Positions 1-5,799 of a DNA stretch of 12,938 bases are shown here, one piece after another; position 1 is the stretch's first letter, and each line of letters opens with the position of its first letter. A program made the translations under genes and the position numbers. The DNA lies in the NCBI GenBank assembly GCA_902772755.1, contig CACYCD010000108.1, forward strand, positions 1-12,938, written 5' to 3'. The notes beneath the pieces are model-generated. The model was not told where the DNA came from. It worked only from the letters and a program-made list of their open reading frames with translations, and searched no databases. The stretch comes from an uncultured Ruminococcus sp. GTDB lineage: Bacteria; Bacillota; Clostridia; Oscillospirales; Acutalibacteraceae.

Positions 1-345
1 AAGCATAAGCTGTGTCCCAAAATCAGCCCCAAAAAGACTGTAGAGGGTGCTGTAGGCGGATGCTTGGCAGGATGTTTGAGTGCAGTTGTTATTGGCTTGC
101 TGTTTCAACTTATATTTGGCTATGCCTATATGAACTATCTTTCACTTGCCATTATCGGTATAATCAATACACCGCTTTCAATGGTGGGGGATTTGAGCTT
201 TTCAATTATAAAAAGGCAACTCGGGATCAAGGACTATGGCAATATTATCCCGGGGCATGGAGGAATGATGGATCGCTTTGACAGTGTTGTTGTCACAGCT
301 CCGCTTGTTTATATAGTTTCCATGTTTGGTTCAATAGTATTTTAA
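1..345 (+). CDS. cdsA: Phosphatidate cytidylyltransferase (CDP-diacylglycerol synthase), C-terminal part
   Basis: The enzyme condenses CTP with phosphatidic acid to give CDP-diacylglycerol, the precursor of bacterial phospholipids, in the cytoplasmic membrane. The reading frame is open from base 1, so the 5' end lies outside the window and only the last 114 residues are seen. They contain the family's SPKKTVEG block (visible residues 9-16), two hydrophobic segments (about 22-41 and 47-63), the GDL turn, and the full C-terminal CDP-DAG synthase signature: S68, K71-R72, K77-D78, H86-G-G and D91-R-F-D94. A short hydrophobic tail (96-114) ends at TAA. The acidic and basic residues expected for metal and substrate binding are intact, so the visible part looks functional. 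A hairpin terminator follows 10 bases after the stop and faces galU. The family call is secure; nothing can be said about the start or promoter. Confidence 0.96.
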   Translation, partial: KHKLCPKISPKKTVEGAVGGCLAGCLSAVVIGLLFQLIFGYAYMNYLSLAIIGIINTPLSMVGDLSFSIIKRQLGIKDYGNIIPGHGGMMDRFDSVVVTAPLVYIVSMFGSIVF

Positions 346-355
346 AAAACAATTT

Positions 356-383
356 GGGCTGTGAGGAATAATCTTCACAGCCC
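356..383. terminator. Bidirectional hairpin terminator between cdsA and galU
   Basis: A perfect 9-bp stem (GGGCTGTGA at 356-364 pairing with TCACAGCCC at 375-383) encloses a 10-nt loop. On the plus strand it follows the cdsA stop by 10 bases, and TTT plus a later T-run at 396-401 comes after it. On the minus strand it follows the galU stop and is trailed by AAATTGTTTTTT, a good U-tract. It probably ends both convergent transcripts, more efficiently for galU. Confidence 0.8.
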
Positions 384-390
384 TTTGCTA

Positions 391-1263
391 TCAAATATTT
401 TTTACAAATTCTTTGAGGTATTTTTTCAAGCCCTCGGAAATCTCGGGGTGTCTGATGCCTACTTCTATAGAAGCCTGCAAAACACCCAGCTTATTGCCCA
501 TATCATACCTTGTGCCTGTATATTCTACAGCGGTCATACCTTCGGTAATTGCAATTTGCTTCATTGCATCTGTAAGCTGTATCTCACCGTTTTTGCCTGC
601 AGGGGTTTTTTCCAAAATATCAAAAATCTCAGGGGGGAGAACGCATCTTCCGAGAATAGAGTAGCAGGACAGAACCTTTTCGGGTGTATCAGGCTTTTCG
701 ATCATATCCGTACATTTAAAGATATTATCGTGCAGTTTTTCAACCTTTAGTGAGCCATACTTGTGGATCTCTTCCTCGGGGACCAGCTTAACGCCTACAA
801 CACCTTTGCCGAACTCTCCGTATGCTCTGATAAGCTGACCTATTGCAGGATCTTCTCCGACAATAACATCATCTCCGTACATTACGGCAAAGGGTTCATT
901 TCCCACAAAGCTTTTTGCTCTGAGGATAGCATGTCCGAGTCCCTTTGTTTCGATTTGTCTTATGAAGGTGATATTTGCAAGTGTTGAAATGTCCTTTACG
1001 GTTTCAAGCATTTCGTATTTTTCGGGCTTGTCAAGAGCTTTTTCAAGCTCGGGAGATCTGTCAAAGTGATCCTCCATAACGCCCTTGCCTCTGTTGGTGA
1101 TGATAAGGATATCGGTGATACCTGAATTCACTGCTTCTTCAACAATATACTGTATGGCAGGCTTGTCAACGATAGGGAACATCTCTTTTGGCATAGATTT
1201 TGTTGCAGGCAGCACTCTTGTTCCAAGACCTGCCGCAGGGATGACTGCTTTCGTGATTTTCAT
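391..1263 (-). CDS. galU: UTP--glucose-1-phosphate uridylyltransferase (UDP-glucose pyrophosphorylase)
   Basis: This cytoplasmic nucleotidyltransferase makes UDP-glucose from UTP and glucose-1-phosphate, feeding cell-wall polysaccharide, glycolipid and capsule synthesis. The 290-residue product matches the usual length of Gram-positive GalU/GtaB. The N-terminal nucleotide-binding block AAGLGTR (residues 10-16), the KSMPKEM block containing K26, the MYGDD metal-binding segment and the EKP motif are all present. Start choice: a frame extension begins at a TTG at 1269, but that leaves almost no room behind the AGGAGG at 1272-1277. The ATG at 1263 has 8-nt spacing and gives the typical MKITKAVIPAAG start. 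The Shine-Dalgarno sequence overlaps the stop codon of the upstream zinc-finger membrane protein gene (12 nt between genes), so the two are probably co-transcribed and translationally coupled. Nothing appears truncated or mutated. Confidence 0.97.
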   Translation of the reverse strand: MKITKAVIPAAGLGTRVLPATKSMPKEMFPIVDKPAIQYIVEEAVNSGITDILIITNRGKGVMEDHFDRSPELEKALDKPEKYEMLETVKDISTLANITFIRQIETKGLGHAILRAKSFVGNEPFAVMYGDDVIVGEDPAIGQLIRAYGEFGKGVVGVKLVPEEEIHKYGSLKVEKLHDNIFKCTDMIEKPDTPEKVLSCYSILGRCVLPPEIFDILEKTPAGKNGEIQLTDAMKQIAITEGMTAVEYTGTRYDMGNKLGVLQASIEVGIRHPEISEGLKKYLKEFVKNI

Positions 1264-1271
1264 ACACAATT

Positions 1272-1277
1272 CCTCCT
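1272..1277 (-). promoter_or_regulatory. galU ribosome binding site (decides start)
   Basis: AGGAGG on the minus strand, 8 nt before the ATG at 1263. Its first bases are shared with the TAG stop of the upstream gene. The spacing excludes the TTG at 1269 as the main start. Confidence 0.85.
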
Positions 1278-2295
1278 AGAGTAACATAGACGGCACAATA
1301 TCGATCAATATCCACACTGTCAAGAGGCTGGTGCCAAGTGCCATATTCACACCGCCCTTTGTTTGCAATTCATTGTCGGATTGAGTGGTATCCTTTGCCA
1401 GTGTTTTTATCTTATTTACTTGTTTACAGCAAAAATTATAGTACAATCTGTTTGCGAAAATTCCGCAAAAGATATGGATAGCATAGTTTATAAATTGGGT
1501 GATCACAGTTAGAATTACCAGCGGATCTCTTTGTTGAAGCTTTTCCATTAAAAACTGCTGAAGCTGACTGCTTGTACTGCCGGTCAAGCCCTGACTGGAT
1601 AATTCCTTGTAAATTTCTAATGAACTGTAGGTATAAAAAATCAGACAAGCACCCATTATTAGTGTGAGAATAGTGCCTAAGAGATATTGCTTTCTGTAAA
1701 GCAGATATCCTCCGCCGAAGATCAGTCCCACAAAGCTGAAGCGTGACCGTCCCGAATTTTTGATTTTGTTGAACACCTGCATAAAATAACCGGTATTCTG
1801 TTTGACATACTTTGCGACCTCACCTGCTTTTGCACCGTTTTCAAACTCGCAGTCGGGAGCAACTCCTGCCATAGGGTCATAGCGGAATCCCGGAAAATTA
1901 CCAATATTTCCGCTGTCGGAATCAAAACCACCAAACGGAAAGCCTGAAAACGGAGAGTCGGAGGTGTCCTTAGATGAAGTATTATCGACAGTTCTTCTCT
2001 GCTGATTTTTTGTAATATCCGTCAAGGGTGTTCTGCATTTTGTGCAGAAGAAATTCCCCTCGGGATTTATATTTCCGCAAACCTTGCACTTGACTGCACC
2101 CTTGGGTATGCCACTGTTTTCCTCGGAAGAAATAAAATCAAAACCGGAATTATGCCTATCCTCATTTGCACAGCTGTTGTTTTCTTCATAGCAGGCTCTG
2201 TGATGAGGAGTACCGCATATAGGACATACAACGATGTCATCATCTGCATGAAAATTCTTTTTACAAACAGGACATTTGTAACCGATGTAATCCAT
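1276..2295 (-). CDS. RING-finger-like / zinc-ribbon membrane protein with C-terminal DUF2628-like region
   Basis: A 339-residue protein of unknown function. The N-terminus carries a prokaryotic RING-like cysteine/histidine cluster: C8-x2-C11, C24-x2-C27, H31/H32, C35 and C42. A second CxxC...CxxC zinc ribbon lies at C70, C73, C84 and C87. A polar, Gly/Phe/Asp/Ser-rich linker (about 92-150) follows. The C-terminal half is hydrophobic, with probable membrane segments near 187-200, 204-223, 258-283 and 318-337; it resembles DUF2628-type domains, which often follow zinc ribbons in Clostridia. The zinc modules should face the cytoplasm because there is no signal peptide (inference). The start is the ATG at 2295, with GAAAGGA upstream; an in-frame TTG at 2316 has no ribosome binding site. 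The gene has its own promoter and is followed 12 nt later by galU, which hints at a cell-envelope role without proving it. The domain reading is fairly sure; the function is not known. Confidence 0.75.
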   Translation of the reverse strand: MDYIGYKCPVCKKNFHADDDIVVCPICGTPHHRACYEENNSCANEDRHNSGFDFISSEENSGIPKGAVKCKVCGNINPEGNFFCTKCRTPLTDITKNQQRRTVDNTSSKDTSDSPFSGFPFGGFDSDSGNIGNFPGFRYDPMAGVAPDCEFENGAKAGEVAKYVKQNTGYFMQVFNKIKNSGRSRFSFVGLIFGGGYLLYRKQYLLGTILTLIMGACLIFYTYSSLEIYKELSSQGLTGSTSSQLQQFLMEKLQQRDPLVILTVITQFINYAIHIFCGIFANRLYYNFCCKQVNKIKTLAKDTTQSDNELQTKGGVNMALGTSLLTVWILIDIVPSMLL

Positions 2296-2303
2296 CCTAA
2301 ATT

Positions 2304-2310
2304 TCCTTTC
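2304..2310 (-). promoter_or_regulatory. Ribosome binding site of the zinc-ribbon membrane protein
   Basis: GAAAGGA on the minus strand. Its AGG lies 9 nt before the ATG at 2295, supporting that start over the TTG at 2316. Confidence 0.65.
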
Positions 2311-2345
2311 AAACAATTATAGGGCATAAACACTCTATTTTTACT

Positions 2346-2374
2346 ATTATACCAAATAATTGTTTCTTTCGCAA
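2346..2374 (-). promoter_or_regulatory. Sigma-A-type promoter for the zinc-ribbon protein-galU operon
   Basis: On the minus strand, TTGCGA (2369-2374) is followed after exactly 17 bases by a perfect TATAAT (2346-2351). The start codon lies about 45 bases downstream of the expected transcription start. It sits back-to-back with the prfB promoter, and the A/T-rich stretch between them (about 2376-2412) contains two AATATTTTTT copies (2387-2396 and 2400-2409) that could act as an UP-like or bent element. Confidence 0.75.
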
Positions 2375-2415
2375 GTTTTTTTCAAAAATATTTTTTCTGA
2401 ATATTTTTTATTCTA

Positions 2416-2444
2416 TTTACTTTTTATCCGGTTTGCTTTATAAT
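2416..2444 (+). promoter_or_regulatory. Sigma-A-type promoter of prfB
   Basis: TTTACT (2416-2421), a 17-bp spacer and TATAAT (2439-2444). Transcription would begin near 2451, leaving a leader of about 35 bases before the ATG at 2487. This rules out the upstream in-frame TTG at 2433 as the translation start. Confidence 0.75.
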
Positions 2445-2473
2445 ATACAATGTATGGAAAAATCTGATTATTT

Positions 2474-2478
2474 AGGAG
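2474..2478 (+). promoter_or_regulatory. prfB ribosome binding site (decides start)
   Basis: AGGAG, 8 nt before the ATG at 2487. The other in-frame ATG at 2454 lies almost at the predicted transcription start and has no ribosome binding site. Confidence 0.8.
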
Positions 2479-2486
2479 TAGTTGTG

Positions 2487-3599
2487 ATGATACAATTTGA
2501 AGAGCTAAAGCTTAGGTTAGAGGGCTATAAGCCCGAAATAGATGACCTTGCAGATGCACTGGGACTTAGATCCATCAAGAGCGAGATCAGCCAGCTGCAA
2601 AACCGTGCTGCCGAGCCCGGATTTTATGACGATATGGAAAAAAGTCAGAAGATACTCAAACGTACCTCTGACCTTCAGGCAAAGGTGGATAATTATGAAG
2701 CACTTGCAGCTCACTATGAAGATGCACTTGCACTCATTGAGCTTGCCAATGAAGAGGAGGATCTTTCTTTGCTTGATGAAGCTGTCTCGGAGGTCGATGC
2801 TGTGGAAGCAGACCTTGAAAAACAGCGTTTGCAGACCCTGCTTACAGGTGAATATGACAAGAATAATGCTATACTCACCTTTCACGCAGGCAGCGGCGGT
2901 ACTGAGGCACAGGACTGGGCAGAGATGCTGTACAGAATGTATTCACGCTGGGCAGCGGATCACGGCTTTAATGTCAAGGAAATTGATTATCTTGACGGCG
3001 ATGAAGCAGGTCTTAAATCCGCAGTCCTGCTTATTGAAGGCGAAAATGCTTACGGCTACTTAAAAAGTGAAGCAGGAGTACACCGACTTGTCAGGGTATC
3101 TCCCTTCGATTCCGCAGGCAGACGTCACACAAGCTTCAGCTCTCTGGAGGTTATGCCCGAGATAGACGATGATATCAAAATAGATATCCGTGATGAGGAT
3201 ATCAAGATGGATGTGTACCGTGCCTCGGGTGCAGGCGGTCAGAAGGTAAACAAAACCTCATCAGCCGTTCGTCTTACACATATTCCTACGGGAATAGTGG
3301 TTGCCTCTCAGGTTGAAAGAAGCCAGTATCAAAACCGTGATGTGGCTATGAAAATGCTTATGTCAAAGCTGTTGGAGATCAAAGAGAGAGAACACCTTGA
3401 AAAAATCGAGGATATCAAGGGTGTACAGAAAGAGATCACTTGGGGCAGTCAGATACGCTCTTATGTGTTTATGCCGTATACGCTTGTAAAAGATCACAGG
3501 ACAAATTTTGAAACCGGCAACGTCAATGCTGTTATGGACGGTGATCTTGATGGTTTTATCAATGCGTACCTCAAGATGAACAGCCGAAGTGAAGGCTGA
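2487..3599 (+). CDS. prfB: Peptide chain release factor 2 (RF2)
   Basis: RF2 recognises UAA and UGA stop codons in the ribosomal A site and triggers release of the finished peptide. The product from the ATG at 2487 is 370 residues. The SPF codon-recognition tripeptide is at 205-207 and the catalytic GGQ at 250-252, the same numbers as in E. coli RF2. Residue 246 is alanine, the form found in most RF2 proteins, not the threonine of E. coli K-12. The N-terminal helical domain (1-110) is complete. Many bacteria have an in-frame UGA near codon 25 of prfB that needs a +1 ribosomal frameshift. Here the corresponding stretch (ALGLRSIK, 24-31) is read in one continuous frame, so that autoregulation is absent. 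The gene is transcribed divergently from the zinc-ribbon protein-galU operon, from its own promoter. No clear terminator follows it. Confidence 0.97.
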   Translation: MIQFEELKLRLEGYKPEIDDLADALGLRSIKSEISQLQNRAAEPGFYDDMEKSQKILKRTSDLQAKVDNYEALAAHYEDALALIELANEEEDLSLLDEAVSEVDAVEADLEKQRLQTLLTGEYDKNNAILTFHAGSGGTEAQDWAEMLYRMYSRWAADHGFNVKEIDYLDGDEAGLKSAVLLIEGENAYGYLKSEAGVHRLVRVSPFDSAGRRHTSFSSLEVMPEIDDDIKIDIRDEDIKMDVYRASGAGGQKVNKTSSAVRLTHIPTGIVVASQVERSQYQNRDVAMKMLMSKLLEIKEREHLEKIEDIKGVQKEITWGSQIRSYVFMPYTLVKDHRTNFETGNVNAVMDGDLDGFINAYLKMNSRSEG

Positions 3600-3628
3600 T
3601 CCGTAACTATTTTGTTTCTTTTCTTGTA

Positions 3629-3657
3629 TTGACTAAAGGTTTATAATCTAGTATAAT
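3629..3657 (+). promoter_or_regulatory. Strong sigma-A-type promoter of the lipoprotein gene
   Basis: TTGACT (3629-3634), a 17-bp spacer and TATAAT (3652-3657), close to consensus. The -10 region lies in a tandem 10-bp duplication. The start codon is about 35 bases downstream of the expected transcription start. Confidence 0.8.
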
Positions 3658-3661
3658 CTAG
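3642..3661 (+). repeat. Tandem 10-bp duplication containing the -10 element
   Basis: TATAATCTAG occurs twice head-to-tail (3642-3651 and 3652-3661). Both copies contain a perfect TATAAT, but only the second is 17 bp from the TTGACT -35 box; the first is only 7 bp away. Confidence 0.9.
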
Positions 3662-3685
3662 TATGCCAACCAAAAGATAATTTAT

Positions 3686-3691
3686 AGGAGG
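3686..3691 (+). promoter_or_regulatory. Ribosome binding site fixing a GTG start
   Basis: A perfect AGGAGG, 8 nt before the GTG at 3700. It supports the non-ATG start, because no in-frame ATG lies close enough. Confidence 0.85.
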
Positions 3692-3699
3692 AAGAGAAA

Positions 3700-4179
3700 G
3701 TGAAAAAATTATTAGCTCTGGCAATAGCCATAGTAATGGCAATGTGTGTGTTTGCAGGCTGTGGTGACAGCAAAAACGGCAGTTCTACAAATATCGACTT
3801 ATCTAAGGTGCTTGCGGATCTTAACGAAAACGGCAGCTTGTCATCAATGAAAGTGATCACAAATACTGCCGATCTGCAAAAGCAGTTTGACATCAACCCC
3901 GATGACATCTCTGATTTTATTGCAGAGGTCAGCGAGGACGGCGATTTCCCCACAGTTGTTGTGGTTGCCAAGGCAGCAGAAGACCAGAACGTATCCGCAA
4001 TTGAGGACAAGCTCAACTCATACCTCACCGAAAAACTCAGCAATGCACAGTCATACAACAAGGACCAGGTGAGCACCATTGAGGAATGTAAGGTCAAAAC
4101 AAACGGTTTGTACACAATGCTTGTGATAGCAAAAAATCATACAGATATTGAAAAGATAATCGAAGGATATTTTAAATAA
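3700..4179 (+). CDS. Small DUF4358-type lipoprotein
   Basis: A 159-residue secreted lipoprotein of unknown function. It begins with GTG behind a perfect AGGAGG. Residues 1-20 form a lipoprotein signal peptide: KK, a hydrophobic core, then VFAG before C21. Phe at -3 is a slightly unusual lipobox residue. C21 would be lipidated and the mature protein anchored to the outer face of the cytoplasmic membrane. A Gly/Ser/Asn-rich tether comes next, followed by one compact domain. The pattern of a short acidic helix, FDINPDDISDFIAEV, a hydrophobic beta strand (TVVVVAKA), a helix with regular charged residues, and a C-terminal strand LYTMLVIAK resembles DUF4358 proteins found in Clostridia. The gene is monocistronic, with its own promoter and terminator. 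The lipoprotein call is strong; the DUF assignment is from memory of the family pattern. Confidence 0.8.
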   Translation: MKKLLALAIAIVMAMCVFAGCGDSKNGSSTNIDLSKVLADLNENGSLSSMKVITNTADLQKQFDINPDDISDFIAEVSEDGDFPTVVVVAKAAEDQNVSAIEDKLNSYLTEKLSNAQSYNKDQVSTIEECKVKTNGLYTMLVIAKNHTDIEKIIEGYFK

Positions 4180-4195
4180 GTCTTGTTTGAATTTC

Positions 4196-4237
4196 AAAAT
4201 TCCCTCGTAGTACACTGATGTATTACGAGGGAATTTT
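4196..4237. terminator. Bidirectional terminator, 19-bp stem
   Basis: A near-perfect 19-bp stem (4196-4214 with 4219-4237, one G-T pair, loop CTGA) separates the convergent lipoprotein gene and the long minus-strand unit. On the plus strand the stem runs into a T-tract at 4234-4238; on the minus strand it ends in TTTT. The stop and last four codons of the minus-strand radical SAM gene (4223-4237) lie inside the stem. Confidence 0.9.
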
Positions 4238-5143
4238 TGACGTTAAAGCGAATTTGCCTTGAATTATATTTCTTTTGTAAAACTCTTTATTCATAGCATT
4301 TAGTACCGTTTTCTTGTCTGCACTCCAAAGAGGGGATACAAGCAGTTTTTTATCACCGTCGCCTGTTAAGCGGTGAATAACCACATTAGGAGGAAGTATT
4401 TCTATGCAGTCGCAAAGAATGTCGATATACTCCTCCATACTTAAAGTATGAAACAAACCGTTATTGTAATCAATCAACAGGTCGGTTCCTTTTAGAACGT
4501 GGAGGAGCTGGAGCTTTATTCCGTCTGAATACTTTCCTGCCAGAGCTACTGTTTTGAGCATATCTTCCTTTGTTTCATTTGGGAGTCCCAGTATCACGTG
4601 TGTGATTACTTCTATTCCGATTGAACGCAGTTTTTTTGCTGTGTCAATATATATCTCCGTAGGATAACAACGTCTTATATAGCGTATAGATTCTTCCTTT
4701 ACAGTCTGTAGACCTAGTTCTATCCAAACAGGCTTTATCCTGTTGAGTTCATCAAGAAGCTCATACACTTCATTACTAATGCAGTCGGGACGTGTAGCAA
4801 TTGATACAGCTACTACATCGGGGTGGGTGATAGCTTCCGTGTACTTCTGTCGTAGCACCTCTATCGGAGCATAGGTGTTTGTAAATGCCTGAAAATAGGC
4901 AATATAGAGATCATCTGTGGTTTTTCTGCTTACCCTCAGCTTTGCATTTTCGATCTGTTCCGTGATACTCAGCTTTTTGTCGGACGCAAAATCTCCCGAT
5001 CCGCTTGCCGAACAGAAGATACAGCCACGGGTATGCAGAGTGCCGTCACGGTTAGGCCAGGTGAAACCACCGTCTATGGCGATTTTATAGACCTTTTTTC
5101 CGAATTTTTCTCTGAGATATCTGTTAAGTGAATTGTAATACAT
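4223..5143 (-). CDS. TIGR01212-type radical SAM protein lacking the first cluster cysteine
   Basis: A 306-residue protein closely resembling the YhcC/YtqA (TIGR01212) radical SAM family, whose reaction I cannot name with certainty. Family landmarks are intact: GGFT-PNRDG (25-34), GC-IFC (40-44), SGSGDFA, AYFQAFTNTYAP (82-93), SIATRPDC (114-121), WIELGLQT (140-147), a GLPNET turn, HVLKGTD and HRLTGDGDKK. The family normally reads GF-x-CPNRDG, with that cysteine plus the CxxC pair ligating the 4Fe-4S cluster. Here the first position is Trp29 (TGG at 5059-5057), leaving only C41 and C44. A one-base change at 5057 would restore cysteine, so a point mutation or sequencing error is possible. The ATG overlaps the upstream gene's stop by one base (TAATG), indicating translational coupling. 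Its end lies in the bidirectional terminator. Family assignment is confident; activity is doubtful. Confidence 0.9.
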   Translation of the reverse strand: MYYNSLNRYLREKFGKKVYKIAIDGGFTWPNRDGTLHTRGCIFCSASGSGDFASDKKLSITEQIENAKLRVSRKTTDDLYIAYFQAFTNTYAPIEVLRQKYTEAITHPDVVAVSIATRPDCISNEVYELLDELNRIKPVWIELGLQTVKEESIRYIRRCYPTEIYIDTAKKLRSIGIEVITHVILGLPNETKEDMLKTVALAGKYSDGIKLQLLHVLKGTDLLIDYNNGLFHTLSMEEYIDILCDCIEILPPNVVIHRLTGDGDKKLLVSPLWSADKKTVLNAMNKEFYKRNIIQGKFALTSKIPS

Positions 5144-5799
5144 TATCTGAAGCTGTTGCCGTCCTTATCAAAAATATCCAATCGGGTTATGCTGTAGCAT
5201 ATATCGGAATCATATTTCTCATTGTAAGCATTTATGAACAAGACAGGGTTTATATTTACCGAACTGCCTGCCGGAAGAGTCATTCTGAAAGTAAAGCTCT
5301 CACCATCGCACAATTCATATTTTATTATGTGAGGTTTTATATCTATCTGTTTTATTCCTTTTTTCGTTTTTTTCATTACGAGTATCTGATCTTGCTTTAT
5401 CATATCTTCAAACCGCTGTTTTAAGATGTTGCAATCGGTTTCATCATCAGAAAGTGTGACCTCAAACAATCCCTGAGCAATATCACCGGGCTTCATAACC
5501 GGTTCAGTAATATCGTATATCCGTATTCCTGAAGGCAGGCAGGCATTCAGCGAATCTATGACAGTCTGTGTGTCATAATCATCATCGAGCAGGCGGATAT
5601 CCATATTTTCCTTTACACCCTTGAAGCCCAGCGAAAGAGGGAGGGCAAATGTGAGAAACGGATGCGGATTAAAACCCTCTGTGTGCCAGATATTAAGACG
5701 GCTCTTGTGCAATGCACGGCTCATAACACGGTTAAGATCCAGATGGCTGATGTATTTGCACTCGTCATCCTTTGTAAACCATACTCTAACGGGTTTCAT
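5143..5799 (-). CDS. TIGR03936-type radical SAM-associated protein (DUF2344)
   Basis: A 218-residue partner protein of the TIGR03960 radical SAM protein encoded just upstream; in some bacteria the two are fused. It has no iron-sulfur motif of its own. The family pattern is clear: KYISHLDLNRVMSRAL (15-30), then a WHTEGFNPHP block and FALPLSLGFKG, followed by a less conserved C-terminal beta-rich part. The function is not established; a role linked to RNA or ribosome metabolism has been suspected because the pair often sits beside rng and rplU in Firmicutes. Those genes are not present in this window. Start: the ATG at 5799 has GGAGGAGG 8 nt upstream, and an in-frame extension to 5829 is disfavoured. 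The gene overlaps the end of its partner by 14 nt and abuts the next gene with TAATG, so it sits within the operon. Confidence 0.9.
   Translation of the reverse strand: MKPVRVWFTKDDECKYISHLDLNRVMSRALHKSRLNIWHTEGFNPHPFLTFALPLSLGFKGVKENMDIRLLDDDYDTQTVIDSLNACLPSGIRIYDITEPVMKPGDIAQGLFEVTLSDDETDCNILKQRFEDMIKQDQILVMKKTKKGIKQIDIKPHIIKYELCDGESFTFRMTLPAGSSVNINPVLFINAYNEKYDSDICYSITRLDIFDKDGNSFR

Noticed and set aside
361..750. 129-codon open frame on the + strand opposite galU
   Set aside because: It lies entirely antisense to a clear galU gene, has no ribosome binding site and matches no family; a shadow frame.
2316..2321. Second TATAAT on the minus strand upstream of the zinc-ribbon protein gene
   Set aside because: No recognisable -35 box lies 16-18 bp upstream, and the stronger 17-bp-spaced promoter is just before it.
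2433..2486. Upstream in-frame extension of prfB from a TTG
   Set aside because: It overlaps the predicted promoter -10 element and has no ribosome binding site; RF2 length and motif numbering fit the ATG at 2487.
2542..3063. 173-codon open frame within prfB, + strand, another frame
   Set aside because: It is an out-of-frame reading of well-conserved RF2 coding sequence.
3648..4115. 155-codon open frame on the - strand opposite the lipoprotein gene
   Set aside because: The plus-strand frame has a promoter, AGGAGG, signal peptide and lipobox; the reverse frame has none and would cross the promoter.
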